Source: Mesorhizobium neociceri (GTDB taxonomy: Bacteria > Pseudomonadota > Alphaproteobacteria > Rhizobiales > Rhizobiaceae). From it: 64,000 nt of DNA. The stretch is from NCBI RefSeq assembly GCF_013520985.1, contig NZ_JACDTY010000002.1:682001-746000 (forward strand). Reading direction: 5' to 3'. A model generated the notes under the pieces. The model saw only the letters and a list, made by a program, of their open reading frames with translations. It was not told the DNA's origin and ran no database searches. Positions 1 to 7,991 of the stretch are shown one piece after another (position 1 is the stretch's first letter; every line of letters starts with the position of its first letter). The translations under genes and the position numbers were made by a program.

Positions 1-1
1 C

Positions 2-985
2 GGCAGCCGCGTCTGCAACACCGAGAAAGGCACGGCGGCAAAGCTCGTCTGCCCCTATCATCAGTGGACCTACGAGTTGGATGGCCGGCTCTTGTTCGCC
101 CGCCAGATGGCCGAGGGTTTCGACAAGAGCCAGTTCGGCCTTAAACCGGTCGCCTGCGAAAGCGTCGGCGGTTACATCTTCATCTGCCTGGCGAAAGAAC
201 CCGCCGACTTCGCGCCGATGCGCGCCATGATCGAGCCCTACCTCAAGCCGCATCAGCTGAATGAAGCCAAGGTCGCTTTCGAATCGACCATCGTCGAGAA
301 GGGCAACTGGAAGCTGGTCTGGGAAAACAACCGCGAGTGCTATCACTGCGCAGGCAACCATCCCGAGCTCTGCAAGACATTCCCGGAAGCGCCGACGGTG
401 ACCGGAGTGCAGGGCGCCGACAGCGATCCCGAGATGCTGGCGCACTGGGCGAAATGCGAGGCGGCGGGCCTGCCGAGCAAATTCCGCATCGACCCGGCCG
501 GGCAGTACCGCGCCACCCGCGCGCCGCTGCTGCGCGATGCCGTCAGCTATACGATGACGGGAAAGCGCGCGGTGACGAAAAACCTGTCCGACACCGTTGC
601 CGCCGACCGCATCGGCACCTTGATGCACTACCACTACCCGACGACCTGGAACCACATCCTGATCGATCATGCGGTGACCTTCCGCGTGTTGCCGATCAGC
701 GCCACCGAAACCGCGGTGACGACCAAGTGGCTGGTGCACAAGGATGCGGTCGAGGGCGTCGATTACAACCTTGAAGAGCTCACGCATGTCTGGACCGAGA
801 CCAACGACCAGGACCGCCGCATCGTCGAGGAAAATGCCTTCGGCATCCTGTCGCCGGCCTATGAGCCAGGCCCTTATTCGGAACTGCATGAGGGCGGCGT
901 GATCCAGTTCGTCGAATGGTACGCAGCCTTCATCGGTCCGCGCCTCGCCGAAGGCGGCCGGCCGGCGCTGCGCAGCGTGGCGTGA
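2..985 (+). CDS. gbcA: Rieske oxygenase, glycine betaine demethylase large subunit (5' end cut by window)
   Basis: This is the catalytic subunit of a Rieske non-heme iron oxygenase; the best match is glycine betaine demethylase, which turns glycine betaine into dimethylglycine and formaldehyde. The reading frame is open from base 2, so the start lies outside the window. The visible part begins inside the Rieske [2Fe-2S] motif (RVCNTEKG... then CPYHQW around nt 50-67). The mononuclear iron site is visible as YHCAGNHPEL (nt 340-372), and the C-terminal NDQDRRIVEEN...GPYSELHE pattern is typical of the family. The reductase gene follows 28 nt downstream on the same strand, as in gbcAB pairs. A related trimethylammonium oxygenase, for example stachydrine demethylase, cannot be excluded from sequence alone. 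Confidence 0.85.
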   Translation, partial: GSRVCNTEKGTAAKLVCPYHQWTYELDGRLLFARQMAEGFDKSQFGLKPVACESVGGYIFICLAKEPADFAPMRAMIEPYLKPHQLNEAKVAFESTIVEKGNWKLVWENNRECYHCAGNHPELCKTFPEAPTVTGVQGADSDPEMLAHWAKCEAAGLPSKFRIDPAGQYRATRAPLLRDAVSYTMTGKRAVTKNLSDTVAADRIGTLMHYHYPTTWNHILIDHAVTFRVLPISATETAVTTKWLVHKDAVEGVDYNLEELTHVWTETNDQDRRIVEENAFGILSPAYEPGPYSELHEGGVIQFVEWYAAFIGPRLAEGGRPALRSVA

Positions 986-1013
986 GCTCAAGCAGGCGAA
1001 GAAGGACCAGAGG

Positions 1014-2123
1014 ATGAATGCGATGACGGATCTTGGCCTCTATCGCCATCTCGACCAGATGGCGCCGTGGAACGACAGGCTGCAGGTGCTGGAAGTAATC
1101 GGCGTCGCCGACGAGGCGCCTGACGTCAAGACTTTCACCTTTCGCTCCGACAACCAGACCTGGTTCCGCTACAAGCCGGGCCAATTCTTGACGCTGGAGC
1201 TGCCGACACCTGAAGGGCCGCTGATGCGCACCTACACGCTGTCGTCGTCGCCGTCGCGGCCGTTTTCGATCGCGGTGACGGTGAAGGCGCAGGCCGGAAG
1301 CATCGGCACGCGCTGGATGTTCGACCATCTGGTGCCCGGTTCGCACGTCAAGGCTTATGGGCCCGCCGGCGATTTTTCGCTGCACAGCCATCCGGCGGCC
1401 AAATATCTGTTTATTTCGGCCGGCTCCGGCGTGACGCCGATGATGTCGATGCTGCGCTGGCTGAACGACTGCGCGCCATGGACAGATGTCGGCTTCGTCA
1501 ATTGTGCGCGGCGTGCGGAAGAGATCATCTTCCGCAAGGAGCTCGAACTGCTCGGCGGCCATATGCCGGGCCTGTCGCTCGGCTTCATGATCGAGGAGCG
1601 GTCGAGCCGCGAGGGCTGGTACGGCCATATGGGCCGTATCGACGCGATCCGGCTGCCGCTGCTGGCGCCGGACTTCCGCGAACGCGAGATCTTCTGCTGC
1701 GGCCCCGATCCGTTCATGCGCGCCGTGCGCGGCATGCTGGATGCCGCCGGCTTCGACATGACGAAATACCATCAGGAGAGCTTTGCCGCGCCTGCAGTGG
1801 AGGAAATCCCAGCGCCGTTTGCGTCACCCGCTGAAGACGGTACGGCTGTCCCTGTCGAGGCCATGACGCCGATCCGCTTCTCGCTTTCGGAGGTCGACGC
1901 CGACTGCGTCGCCGGCCAGACCGTGCTGCAGACGGCGCGCAGCTCGGGCGTTCGGATACCCGCCGCCTGCGAGTTCGGCCTGTGCGGCACCTGCAAGGTG
2001 AAGAAGGTCTCCGGCGCTGTCGAGATGAGCCACAATGGCGGTATCCTCGACCACGAGATCGATGACGGCTTCATTCTTGCCTGCTGCTCGAAACCGCTAT
2101 CCGCGCTCGAGATCGAGGCCTGA
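1014..2123 (+). CDS. gbcB: Ferredoxin reductase of glycine betaine demethylase
   Basis: The product is a 369-residue three-domain reductase that passes electrons from NAD(P)H to the oxygenase encoded upstream. An N-terminal FAD domain carries MRTYTLSSSPSRP (about residues 71-83). An NAD-binding domain carries FISAGSGVTPMMSML and EIFCCGPDPFM. A C-terminal plant-type [2Fe-2S] ferredoxin domain (about 275-369) has CEFGLCGTCK and a fourth Cys in LACCSKP. The length and FAD-NAD-2Fe2S order match GbcB / hybrid-cluster-type reductases. ATG at 1014 is preceded by an AGGACCAGAGG stretch. It is very probably co-transcribed with the preceding oxygenase. Confidence 0.87.
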   Translation: MNAMTDLGLYRHLDQMAPWNDRLQVLEVIGVADEAPDVKTFTFRSDNQTWFRYKPGQFLTLELPTPEGPLMRTYTLSSSPSRPFSIAVTVKAQAGSIGTRWMFDHLVPGSHVKAYGPAGDFSLHSHPAAKYLFISAGSGVTPMMSMLRWLNDCAPWTDVGFVNCARRAEEIIFRKELELLGGHMPGLSLGFMIEERSSREGWYGHMGRIDAIRLPLLAPDFREREIFCCGPDPFMRAVRGMLDAAGFDMTKYHQESFAAPAVEEIPAPFASPAEDGTAVPVEAMTPIRFSLSEVDADCVAGQTVLQTARSSGVRIPAACEFGLCGTCKVKKVSGAVEMSHNGGILDHEIDDGFILACCSKPLSALEIEA

Positions 2124-2289
2124 GCGGCGCCGACATCGCCGCAACTGGTCACGAGGCGCAGGCATGGCGCTCGCGGGTCTTTGTCTTGCCAAGCAAGGGC
2201 CAACTGATCTAGACGCACCTTTGGAAGGGCCTGCCAGACCGTGAACCGGGGGCGATCCCTTCAGGGGCGTCCGAGACGGGGATAGAGCG

Positions 2290-2442
2290 ATGCAGCAGCG
2301 GGTCTACGCGATCGTCGCTGTCGCCCGGGCGCGCGAGGCGGGCTTTGTGCCGACCATGCTCGACGAGGTCCTGGCCCCGCGCCGCTCTCTCGACGTCGTA
2401 AGGCTGGCCATGCAAAGGCGGGCAGGGAAGAAGACCGAGTGA
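2290..2442 (+). CDS. Small ORF of 50 aa overlapping the next gene's start
   Basis: This short open frame (MQQRVYAIVAVARAR... ending AMQRRAGKKTE) ends in TGATG, so its stop overlaps the ATG of the nucleotidyltransferase gene at 2442. That arrangement suggests translational coupling, which is the main reason to list it. The ribosome binding site upstream is weak (GGGGATAGAGCG). I do not recognise the product. It is basic with an Ala/Arg/Val-rich helix-forming composition. It could be a true small protein, a leader for the downstream gene, or the tail of a lost gene. The 166 nt between 2124 and 2289 show nothing recognisable. Confidence 0.3.
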   Translation: MQQRVYAIVAVARAREAGFVPTMLDEVLAPRRSLDVVRLAMQRRAGKKTE

Positions 2443-3911
2443 TGGCCAAGGCTCTTCGCCGCATCGGCCGCCGGTTTCCGGACTATGGCTGGTCATGGCC
2501 CACAGGCGGCCTCGACCAGCTGCTAAAGGCCGCGTTGCTGCCCGATGACGAAGCGGCCGCCCGCCACGCTGCGCGTTGGCTCGATGAAAACGAGATCGAC
2601 GCTGTCTCCTTCCGCGAACATCGGCTGTTGGCGGCGATCTCGGACAGGTCCGGCCGCAAGCTCGCCGGCCACCCGGCGCATCCACGCCTTGTCGGCCTGC
2701 AAAAGATGCTGTGGACCAAATCGCGGCTGGCGATGCGTGAGGCCGAGCCTGCCCTTCAGGCCATGGTCGGTGCCGGCTGCGCGGTCATGCTGATCAAGGG
2801 CGCCAGCCGCATCGCGGTGAACGCATCGGCGCAGCGCGGCAGGGTGGCGCACGACATCGACATATTGGTGCGCCCGCAAGACATGCTCGCCGCCTTCGAC
2901 GTGCTGACGCAGCGCGACTGGCAGATCGCAACCGGCGTCAGCCCGCAGTTCCTGCGCACCAGGCTGGCGTCCTTGCGATCGATGAATTTCTTCAAGGGTA
3001 ATTTCGGCGATATCGACCTGCACCAGCAGGCCTATGACGGATCGCAGCAAAGCGCGGAAGATGATCTGGCGATCTGGCAGCGGGCGCGGTTTGCCGAGTT
3101 CAACGGCGTCCGCCTGCTCGTTCCATCACCTGCCGACCGCATGACGCTCGCCATCGCGCATGGCGGCCTCGATGCCCATACCCACAGCGACTGGCTGGTC
3201 GACTGCACGGTCGCCATCCAGGGTGGCGAGGTCGACTGGGAGGTGTTCGCCGACATTGTCGCCAGGCGCCACCTGGCTGTCGCTGCGGCGGTGGCGCTGT
3301 CCTATCTCAGTCTGGAGATCGGCATTGCGGTGCCACCGGGCGAACTCGCACGAACGGTAGCGAGCGCCGATCGCGCCGGCCTGTCGCGCTGGTCCTCGGT
3401 CTTGCAAGCCAAGCCACGCACCGATTTCGGTGGCCTCGTCTGGCTGTCGCGCGGCTTTGCCAAGCAACTGCGCCTGAAACGCAAGAAAGGCCGCCTGCAG
3501 CAGCCGGCAGCTACCGTCTGGCGCGGCAAGCCGGTCTTGCGCAGGGCAAAGCCGGCGCCGGCGGCCTTTGCGCTTTCGCAGGCTCTGCCGTCTCCGAACA
3601 TGGCTGGCGAGATGATGCTGGACGTCACCGTCAGGATCGTCGTTCCGCCGGTGCGCCGCCGCATCGAAATGGAGATCAATGCCGGCGGCCTGCATGTCGC
3701 CCGCCTGCGCTCGTTGGTGATCAGCCGTGCCGGTGGGGAAAAGGTGCTGCATTTTCGCGGCCGGGTGAGCCATGGGGAGGCCGGCCGGGCGCTGATGCTC
3801 GAAGCCAGGCCGTCGCGCCAGTTCCGCAGCTGGGACAATGAGGCCGAAATCGCCGCATATGGCGCATTGCCGTTCCAATTGCTGTCGGCACGTTTTTCAC
3901 CAACCCGCTAG
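2442..3911 (+). CDS. Nucleotidyltransferase-fold family protein (NTP_transf_5 type)
   Basis: This 489-residue protein belongs to the uncharacterised nucleotidyltransferase family PF14907, by overall pattern. The fold signature is visible as MLIKGASRIAV followed by VAHDIDILVRPQDM (about residues 117-150), giving the D-x-D metal pair, and later GDIDLHQQAYDG. About residues 1-85 form a helical region. The C-terminal 150 residues are Arg/Lys-rich and then beta-rich, with no recognised domain. I chose ATG 2442, not the GTG three bases earlier, because it overlaps the preceding short ORF. Family members often sit in surface-polysaccharide loci, but no glycosyltransferases are visible here. Substrate unknown. 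Confidence 0.65.
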   Translation: MAKALRRIGRRFPDYGWSWPTGGLDQLLKAALLPDDEAAARHAARWLDENEIDAVSFREHRLLAAISDRSGRKLAGHPAHPRLVGLQKMLWTKSRLAMREAEPALQAMVGAGCAVMLIKGASRIAVNASAQRGRVAHDIDILVRPQDMLAAFDVLTQRDWQIATGVSPQFLRTRLASLRSMNFFKGNFGDIDLHQQAYDGSQQSAEDDLAIWQRARFAEFNGVRLLVPSPADRMTLAIAHGGLDAHTHSDWLVDCTVAIQGGEVDWEVFADIVARRHLAVAAAVALSYLSLEIGIAVPPGELARTVASADRAGLSRWSSVLQAKPRTDFGGLVWLSRGFAKQLRLKRKKGRLQQPAATVWRGKPVLRRAKPAPAAFALSQALPSPNMAGEMMLDVTVRIVVPPVRRRIEMEINAGGLHVARLRSLVISRAGGEKVLHFRGRVSHGEAGRALMLEARPSRQFRSWDNEAEIAAYGALPFQLLSARFSPTR

Positions 3912-3992
3912 AGCAATTCCAGGAGAAGTGTGGGCGGTTTTCCCGGGAAAAGCGCGGAGCGCTTTCCCTTGGGAATTGCGTAAAAACAAAGA
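3911..3992. repeat. Intergenic palindromic repeat, GAGCAATTCC type
   Basis: The sequence runs GAGCAATTCCAGGAGAAG ... GGGAATTGCGTAAAAACA, with complementary ends and an internal AGCGCGGAGCGCTT hairpin. The same core (GAGCAATTCCAGG.AAAGTGTG..CGGTTTTCC...GGAATTGCG) recurs at 60265-60315. Elements of this type are abundant between genes in alpha-rhizobia. Its place just after a stop codon also allows a role as transcript end for the convergent genes. Confidence 0.75.
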
Positions 3993-4001
3993 CATATCTG
4001 C

Positions 4002-4742
4002 TCAGACGCCGTAGCGCTCGGTGCGGATGATTTCCGCTGATATGCCGGCGTCGATCAGCGCCTGGGCGGCCGCCGAGACGAAGGCGTTCGAGCCGCAGAC
4101 GTAGGCGAGCGTCGGCGGTTGCGGCAGCCGCGCCAGCGCCTGCATCACCATTGCCGTGTCGATGCGCCTCGAATAGTCGGACGGACGCCGTGTCGCCTCG
4201 CGCGTCAGCGTCAGCACCAGGTCGAAACCGTCGCGACGGTCGTCGAGACCGATCAGCTCGTCACGGAAGATCACCTCATCCCAGACCCGCACCGAAAACA
4301 TCAGAGCGACCGGCACCGCCGATTTGCGAAAGGTCCGGTGACGCACCATCGCCATCAGCGGCACCACGCCGGAACCGCCGCCGACCAGAAGCAGTGGCCC
4401 GCCATCGCTGTCGGACCAGACGAAATGCCCGCCAAGCGGTCCGCGCAGTTCGATTTCATCGCCGACCGCCGCCACCTCGTGGAAGAAGGGCGAGACCTCG
4501 CCATCGTCGAGTTTTTCGATCGCCAACTCGATCGTGGCGCCGCTCTCCGGCGCCGAGGCGATGGAATAGGAGCGGCGCGCCTGATAGCCGTCAGGCGCCG
4601 TCAGCCTGACATCGACATGCTGTCCGGCGCGATAGGCAAAAGGCCGCGACAGCGCGAAGAAGAAACTAGTGACGCGTGGCGTGCGCTTTTCGATCCGGGT
4701 GATTTTCGCCGTCTGCCAGGGAGATTGCGGCGCTTCGCTCAT
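4002..4742 (-). CDS. FAD/NAD-binding ferredoxin-reductase-like oxidoreductase
   Basis: This 246-residue flavin reductase has the ferredoxin-NADP reductase fold. The FAD motif is RRSYSIASAPES, the NAD(P) motif is LLVGGGSGVVPLMAMV, and the C-terminal CGSNAFVSAA segment replaces the usual CGP...M. It carries no [2Fe-2S] domain. I chose ATG at 4742 because it overlaps the stop of the upstream sulfite-oxidase-like gene (ATGA, translational coupling); the frame remains open 30 nt further upstream. It probably supplies or removes electrons for that molybdoenzyme. The pairing seen here is the evidence; the physiological substrate is unknown. Confidence 0.78.
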   Translation of the reverse strand: MSEAPQSPWQTAKITRIEKRTPRVTSFFFALSRPFAYRAGQHVDVRLTAPDGYQARRSYSIASAPESGATIELAIEKLDDGEVSPFFHEVAAVGDEIELRGPLGGHFVWSDSDGGPLLLVGGGSGVVPLMAMVRHRTFRKSAVPVALMFSVRVWDEVIFRDELIGLDDRRDGFDLVLTLTREATRRPSDYSRRIDTAMVMQALARLPQPPTLAYVCGSNAFVSAAAQALIDAGISAEIIRTERYGV

Positions 4743-5350
4743 GGATCGCTGGTGTAGCGCTGCTCGCGCCACGGATCGCCATAGATGTGATAGCCGCGCA
4801 ATTCCCAGAAGCCCGGCTCGTCACGTTCGGTGAATTGCAGCCCGTTCAGCCATTTGGCAGACTTCCAGAAATAGAGATGCGGCACCAGAAGCCGCGCCGG
4901 GCCGCCATGGTCCGGCGTGATCGGTTTGCCATCATGAAGCAACGCCACCATCGCCTTGCCGGTGGTGAGATCCTTGGCCGGTACGTTGGTGGTGTAGCCA
5001 TCATACCCGTGTGCCAGCAGGAAGCCGGTCGGCGCTTCGATACCGGCATCGGCGAGAATGTCGTCGACCAGCACGCCTTGCCATGCCGTGTCGAACTTGG
5101 TCCAGGCGGTGACGCAATGGATGTCGCGCGTCATCTTGGTCAGAGGCAGCGCGTTGAACTCGGCCCAGTTCCATTTCTTGATCGGGCGCGGCCCGTGCTT
5201 GAGAGTGAATGACCAGTCCTTGGTACGCACGCGCGGCGTCGGCCCCGCCGACAGCACCGGAAAACCCTGTTCCAGATACTGCCCGGGCGGGATGCGCGCA
5301 TCGGTCTCGGTTGGAGGCTTTCGACTAGAGAAAAAACCGCGAGTGGCCAT
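4739..5350 (-). CDS. Sulfite-oxidase-like molybdopterin oxidoreductase
   Basis: This is a 203-residue protein of the oxidoreductase molybdopterin-binding family. The Cys expected to ligate molybdenum is in DIHCVTAWTKFD (about residue 87), followed by VLVDDILADAG, HGYDGYTTNVP and DHGGPARLLVPHLYFWKSAKW, the usual family landmarks. There is no Tat signal, so it is probably cytoplasmic, unlike periplasmic MsrP. The start at 5350 (MATRGFFSSRK) is the first sensible Met; the frame continues upstream but that part looks non-coding. It precedes and overlaps the flavin reductase gene, so the two likely form one enzyme system. Its substrate (sulfite, sulfoxide or other) cannot be told. Confidence 0.8.
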   Translation of the reverse strand: MATRGFFSSRKPPTETDARIPPGQYLEQGFPVLSAGPTPRVRTKDWSFTLKHGPRPIKKWNWAEFNALPLTKMTRDIHCVTAWTKFDTAWQGVLVDDILADAGIEAPTGFLLAHGYDGYTTNVPAKDLTTGKAMVALLHDGKPITPDHGGPARLLVPHLYFWKSAKWLNGLQFTERDEPGFWELRGYHIYGDPWREQRYTSDP

Positions 5351-5483
5351 CGGGACTTGTCCGTTTGCTGCGAGCCGAGCTGCCGCAGTGTTCTCGAAGA
5401 TATCTCGGCGGGCAACAGGAATTTTGGCGGAGCGATGCGGCAGGCTTGCCGGCGGTCCCGGCGAGCCTGCCGCATCATGTGCC

Positions 5484-7016
5484 TCAGCCGGCGGCGAAAG
5501 GTACGGCGACGAAGATCTGCGCGTCGCCGCGGTCGACCAGAAGCAGCACAGATTTGCGACCTGACTTGCCGGCCTCGGCGATCGCCTGGTTGGCTTGCCG
5601 TGCGTTGCGCACCGGCAACTGGTCGACGGCGACGATGACGTCGCCTGGCTGCAGGCCGGCATTGGAGCCCGCCTTGTCCGGATTGACGCGCTCGACCACG
5701 GCGCCACGCTGGTTGGCGGCGAGGTTCAACTCCTCGCGGATATCGGGCGTGAGGTCGGTCAGGCCGAGGCCGAGCGAGGGCACGCGCAGCGCCTGGCCGG
5801 CCGAGGGCTTTTGATTGTCGCCCTCGGTCGAGGCGGTCTTCACATCGTCACTGTTGCGGCCGACATCGGCGGAGATCTGCACCGTCTTGCCGCCGCGCCA
5901 GACATCGAGCGTTTCCTTGGCGCCGGGCGCGACATCGGCGACGGCGCGCGACAGGTCCTTGGGATCCTTGATCGGCTCTCCGGCGAAGCTGGTGATGACA
6001 TCGCCGGTCTTGATGCCGGCCTTTGCTGCCGGCGATCCCTCAGTGACCTCGGAAACCAGCGCGCCGCCGGGATGGTCGAGGCCGACGGCGCCGGCCACAT
6101 CCGGTGTCACCGGCTGGATCTGGACGCCGAGATAGCCATACTCGATGTTGCCGCCCTTCATCAGCTTGGCAACGACCTTCTGCGCCTGGTCCGACGGAAT
6201 GGCGAAGCCGACGCCGACGCTGCCGCCGTTCGGTGAAAAGATCGCCGTGTTGATGCCGACGACATTGCCGCTGACATCGACCAGCGGGCCGCCGGAATTG
6301 CCGTGGTTGATCGGCGCGTCGATCTGGATGAAATCATCGAAAGGCCCGCTGTCGAGGTCGCGGCCGCGTGCCGAAACGATGCCTGCTGTGACCGTGGTGC
6401 CGATGCCGAACGGGTTGCCGAAGGCGAGTATCTGGTCGCCCGGCATGAGTTTATCGGAATCGCCCCATTTGACGGTCGGCAAAGGCTTGCCGGACTTGAC
6501 CTTGAGCACCGCGAGGTCGTTCTTGGCGTCTCGGCCGACCAACGTGGCGGGAAGCTCGGTGCCGTCGTCGAGCGTTACCTTGATCGACGTGGCGCCGTCG
6601 ACGACATGGTTGTTGGTCACGATGGTGCCGTCGGCGCCGACGATGAAGCCGGAGCCGAGGGCCTCAGTGCGCTGTGCCTGTTGCTGCGGCGGCGTTTTCG
6701 GCATGGGTATGCCCTGATCACCAAAAAACTGGCGGAATTGTTCGTCGAAAGGCGAGCCGCCGCCGTCGAAGGGAGACTCCTCGCCCATGGTTTGCGGCTG
6801 TGCCTTCATCACCGTGGTGACCGTCACTACCGCCGGCTTGTCGGTCGCCACGATCGGAGCGAACGAGCCGTTGGGCGCCGTTATGCCGGCAACAGGGGTC
6901 TGGGTCGTCGCAACGGCGTTGCTGGCACTTTCGGCGAAAGACACGACGAAGGGGGATATGATCAGCGCAGCGCCCAGCAAGGCCGCGACGCGATGTCTGC
7001 GAAGGATGTCTGACAT
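5484..7016 (-). CDS. degP: Periplasmic Do/HtrA serine protease
   Basis: This is a 510-residue DegP/DegQ-type protease and chaperone of envelope quality control. An N-terminal signal segment (LLGAALIISPFVVSFAESA) precedes a trypsin-like domain. The triad is visible: His in TNNHVVDGA, Asp in KNDLAVLKV and Ser in HGNSGGPLVD. Two PDZ domains follow (about residues 270-360 and 405-505; for example GYLGVQIQPV and SLGLGLTDLTPDIRE). The start at 7016 (MSDILRRHRV) gives a normal signal peptide; the frame remains open 102 nt further upstream but without signal character. Length and order are standard for the family. It is transcribed toward the sulfite-oxidase pair, 133 nt away, and may or may not be co-transcribed with it. 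Confidence 0.92.
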   Translation of the reverse strand: MSDILRRHRVAALLGAALIISPFVVSFAESASNAVATTQTPVAGITAPNGSFAPIVATDKPAVVTVTTVMKAQPQTMGEESPFDGGGSPFDEQFRQFFGDQGIPMPKTPPQQQAQRTEALGSGFIVGADGTIVTNNHVVDGATSIKVTLDDGTELPATLVGRDAKNDLAVLKVKSGKPLPTVKWGDSDKLMPGDQILAFGNPFGIGTTVTAGIVSARGRDLDSGPFDDFIQIDAPINHGNSGGPLVDVSGNVVGINTAIFSPNGGSVGVGFAIPSDQAQKVVAKLMKGGNIEYGYLGVQIQPVTPDVAGAVGLDHPGGALVSEVTEGSPAAKAGIKTGDVITSFAGEPIKDPKDLSRAVADVAPGAKETLDVWRGGKTVQISADVGRNSDDVKTASTEGDNQKPSAGQALRVPSLGLGLTDLTPDIREELNLAANQRGAVVERVNPDKAGSNAGLQPGDVIVAVDQLPVRNARQANQAIAEAGKSGRKSVLLLVDRGDAQIFVAVPFAAG

Positions 7017-7227
7017 GGTCGTTTGTCCGGGCGAGAGGTGATCCGGCGCCGTGGCCGTTCGCGGGGAAATCAGCCATCCGGCGTGTCGACGGTCGCGGTT
7101 GCCCGTCTCGCCTGGCATGGCAGCGGACCGGATCGACAGCCCTGCATCTAGGGCAGAGATCGGCCCGATTTAGGGTTTTTGCGCTATCTTACGAAGATTT
7201 AATATCCGGGGCTGCGCCTGGCCAAGA

Positions 7228-7977
7228 TCAAACCCCACCGGTCCGCCTGAGATAGGCGGTGGCGATCTCGCGCATCCGGTTGCCGTCGAAGCTCGGCCCA
7301 TGGCCGCCATGGCCGAGGCGAACGGGCAGATCGAGCAGCCTGCGCATGGTGTGGCGATAGTCGGGGCGCGACGAGTCCGGCAGGTCGTCGATCAGCATGG
7401 AATCGTAGATGGCGTCGCCGGCAAAGAACAGGCCATCGGCCTCATCGAACAGCGCGATCGAGTCCGGCGAATGTCCGGGAAGATGCAGCACGCGGAACTG
7501 CCGGTCGCCGAGATCGACGATGTCGCCCTCGTCCAGCGTGCGCGTCAGCGGCGCCGGCGGGATCTTGTAGTCGGCCGCCGTCCAGCCCGGCGCCGGCAAT
7601 TTCGAGACGGCGCCGTCGAGATTGTTGAACATGTAGGCGTAGGTCACCGCCTCGTTCATGGTCTCGAAATGTTCGGCGCTGTGCCGCGGCCCGGCCCGCA
7701 GCGGGAATTCGTGCAGCGAGCCGACATGATCGAGATGGATATGGGTGGCCACGACGATGAGCGGCTTGTCCACCGGCGTGTCGATCTGCGGCGCCAGCGG
7801 GCAGATGCCCATGCCGGTGTCGACCAGCAGGTCGGCGTCGCGGCCCCTGAAATGCCATATATTGGCGCGCACGAAATCGTGCACGAACGGCTCGGTCAGC
7901 ATCGTTGTACTGGCATCGATGACGGTCTTGCCGAACCAGTCGCCTACAACACGTTCGCCCATGAAACCGCCGCCCAC
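7228..7977 (-). CDS. Metallo-beta-lactamase-fold hydrolase
   Basis: This 249-residue MBL-fold protein has the metal motif THIHLDHVG (about residues 77-85), a further His in LHLPGHSPDSI and the Asp in FFAGDAIYD, a complete dinuclear zinc set. Such proteins act as glyoxalase-II-like or lactone/ester hydrolases; the substrate cannot be deduced. Two starts are possible, 7977 (MGGGFMGERV) and 7962 (MGERVV), and neither has a strong ribosome binding site. It lies 14 nt downstream of the phosphofructokinase gene on the same strand, so co-transcription is likely. Confidence 0.82.
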   Translation of the reverse strand: MGGGFMGERVVGDWFGKTVIDASTTMLTEPFVHDFVRANIWHFRGRDADLLVDTGMGICPLAPQIDTPVDKPLIVVATHIHLDHVGSLHEFPLRAGPRHSAEHFETMNEAVTYAYMFNNLDGAVSKLPAPGWTAADYKIPPAPLTRTLDEGDIVDLGDRQFRVLHLPGHSPDSIALFDEADGLFFAGDAIYDSMLIDDLPDSSRPDYRHTMRRLLDLPVRLGHGGHGPSFDGNRMREIATAYLRRTGGV

Positions 7978-7991
7978 CGGACAGCCGCCCC

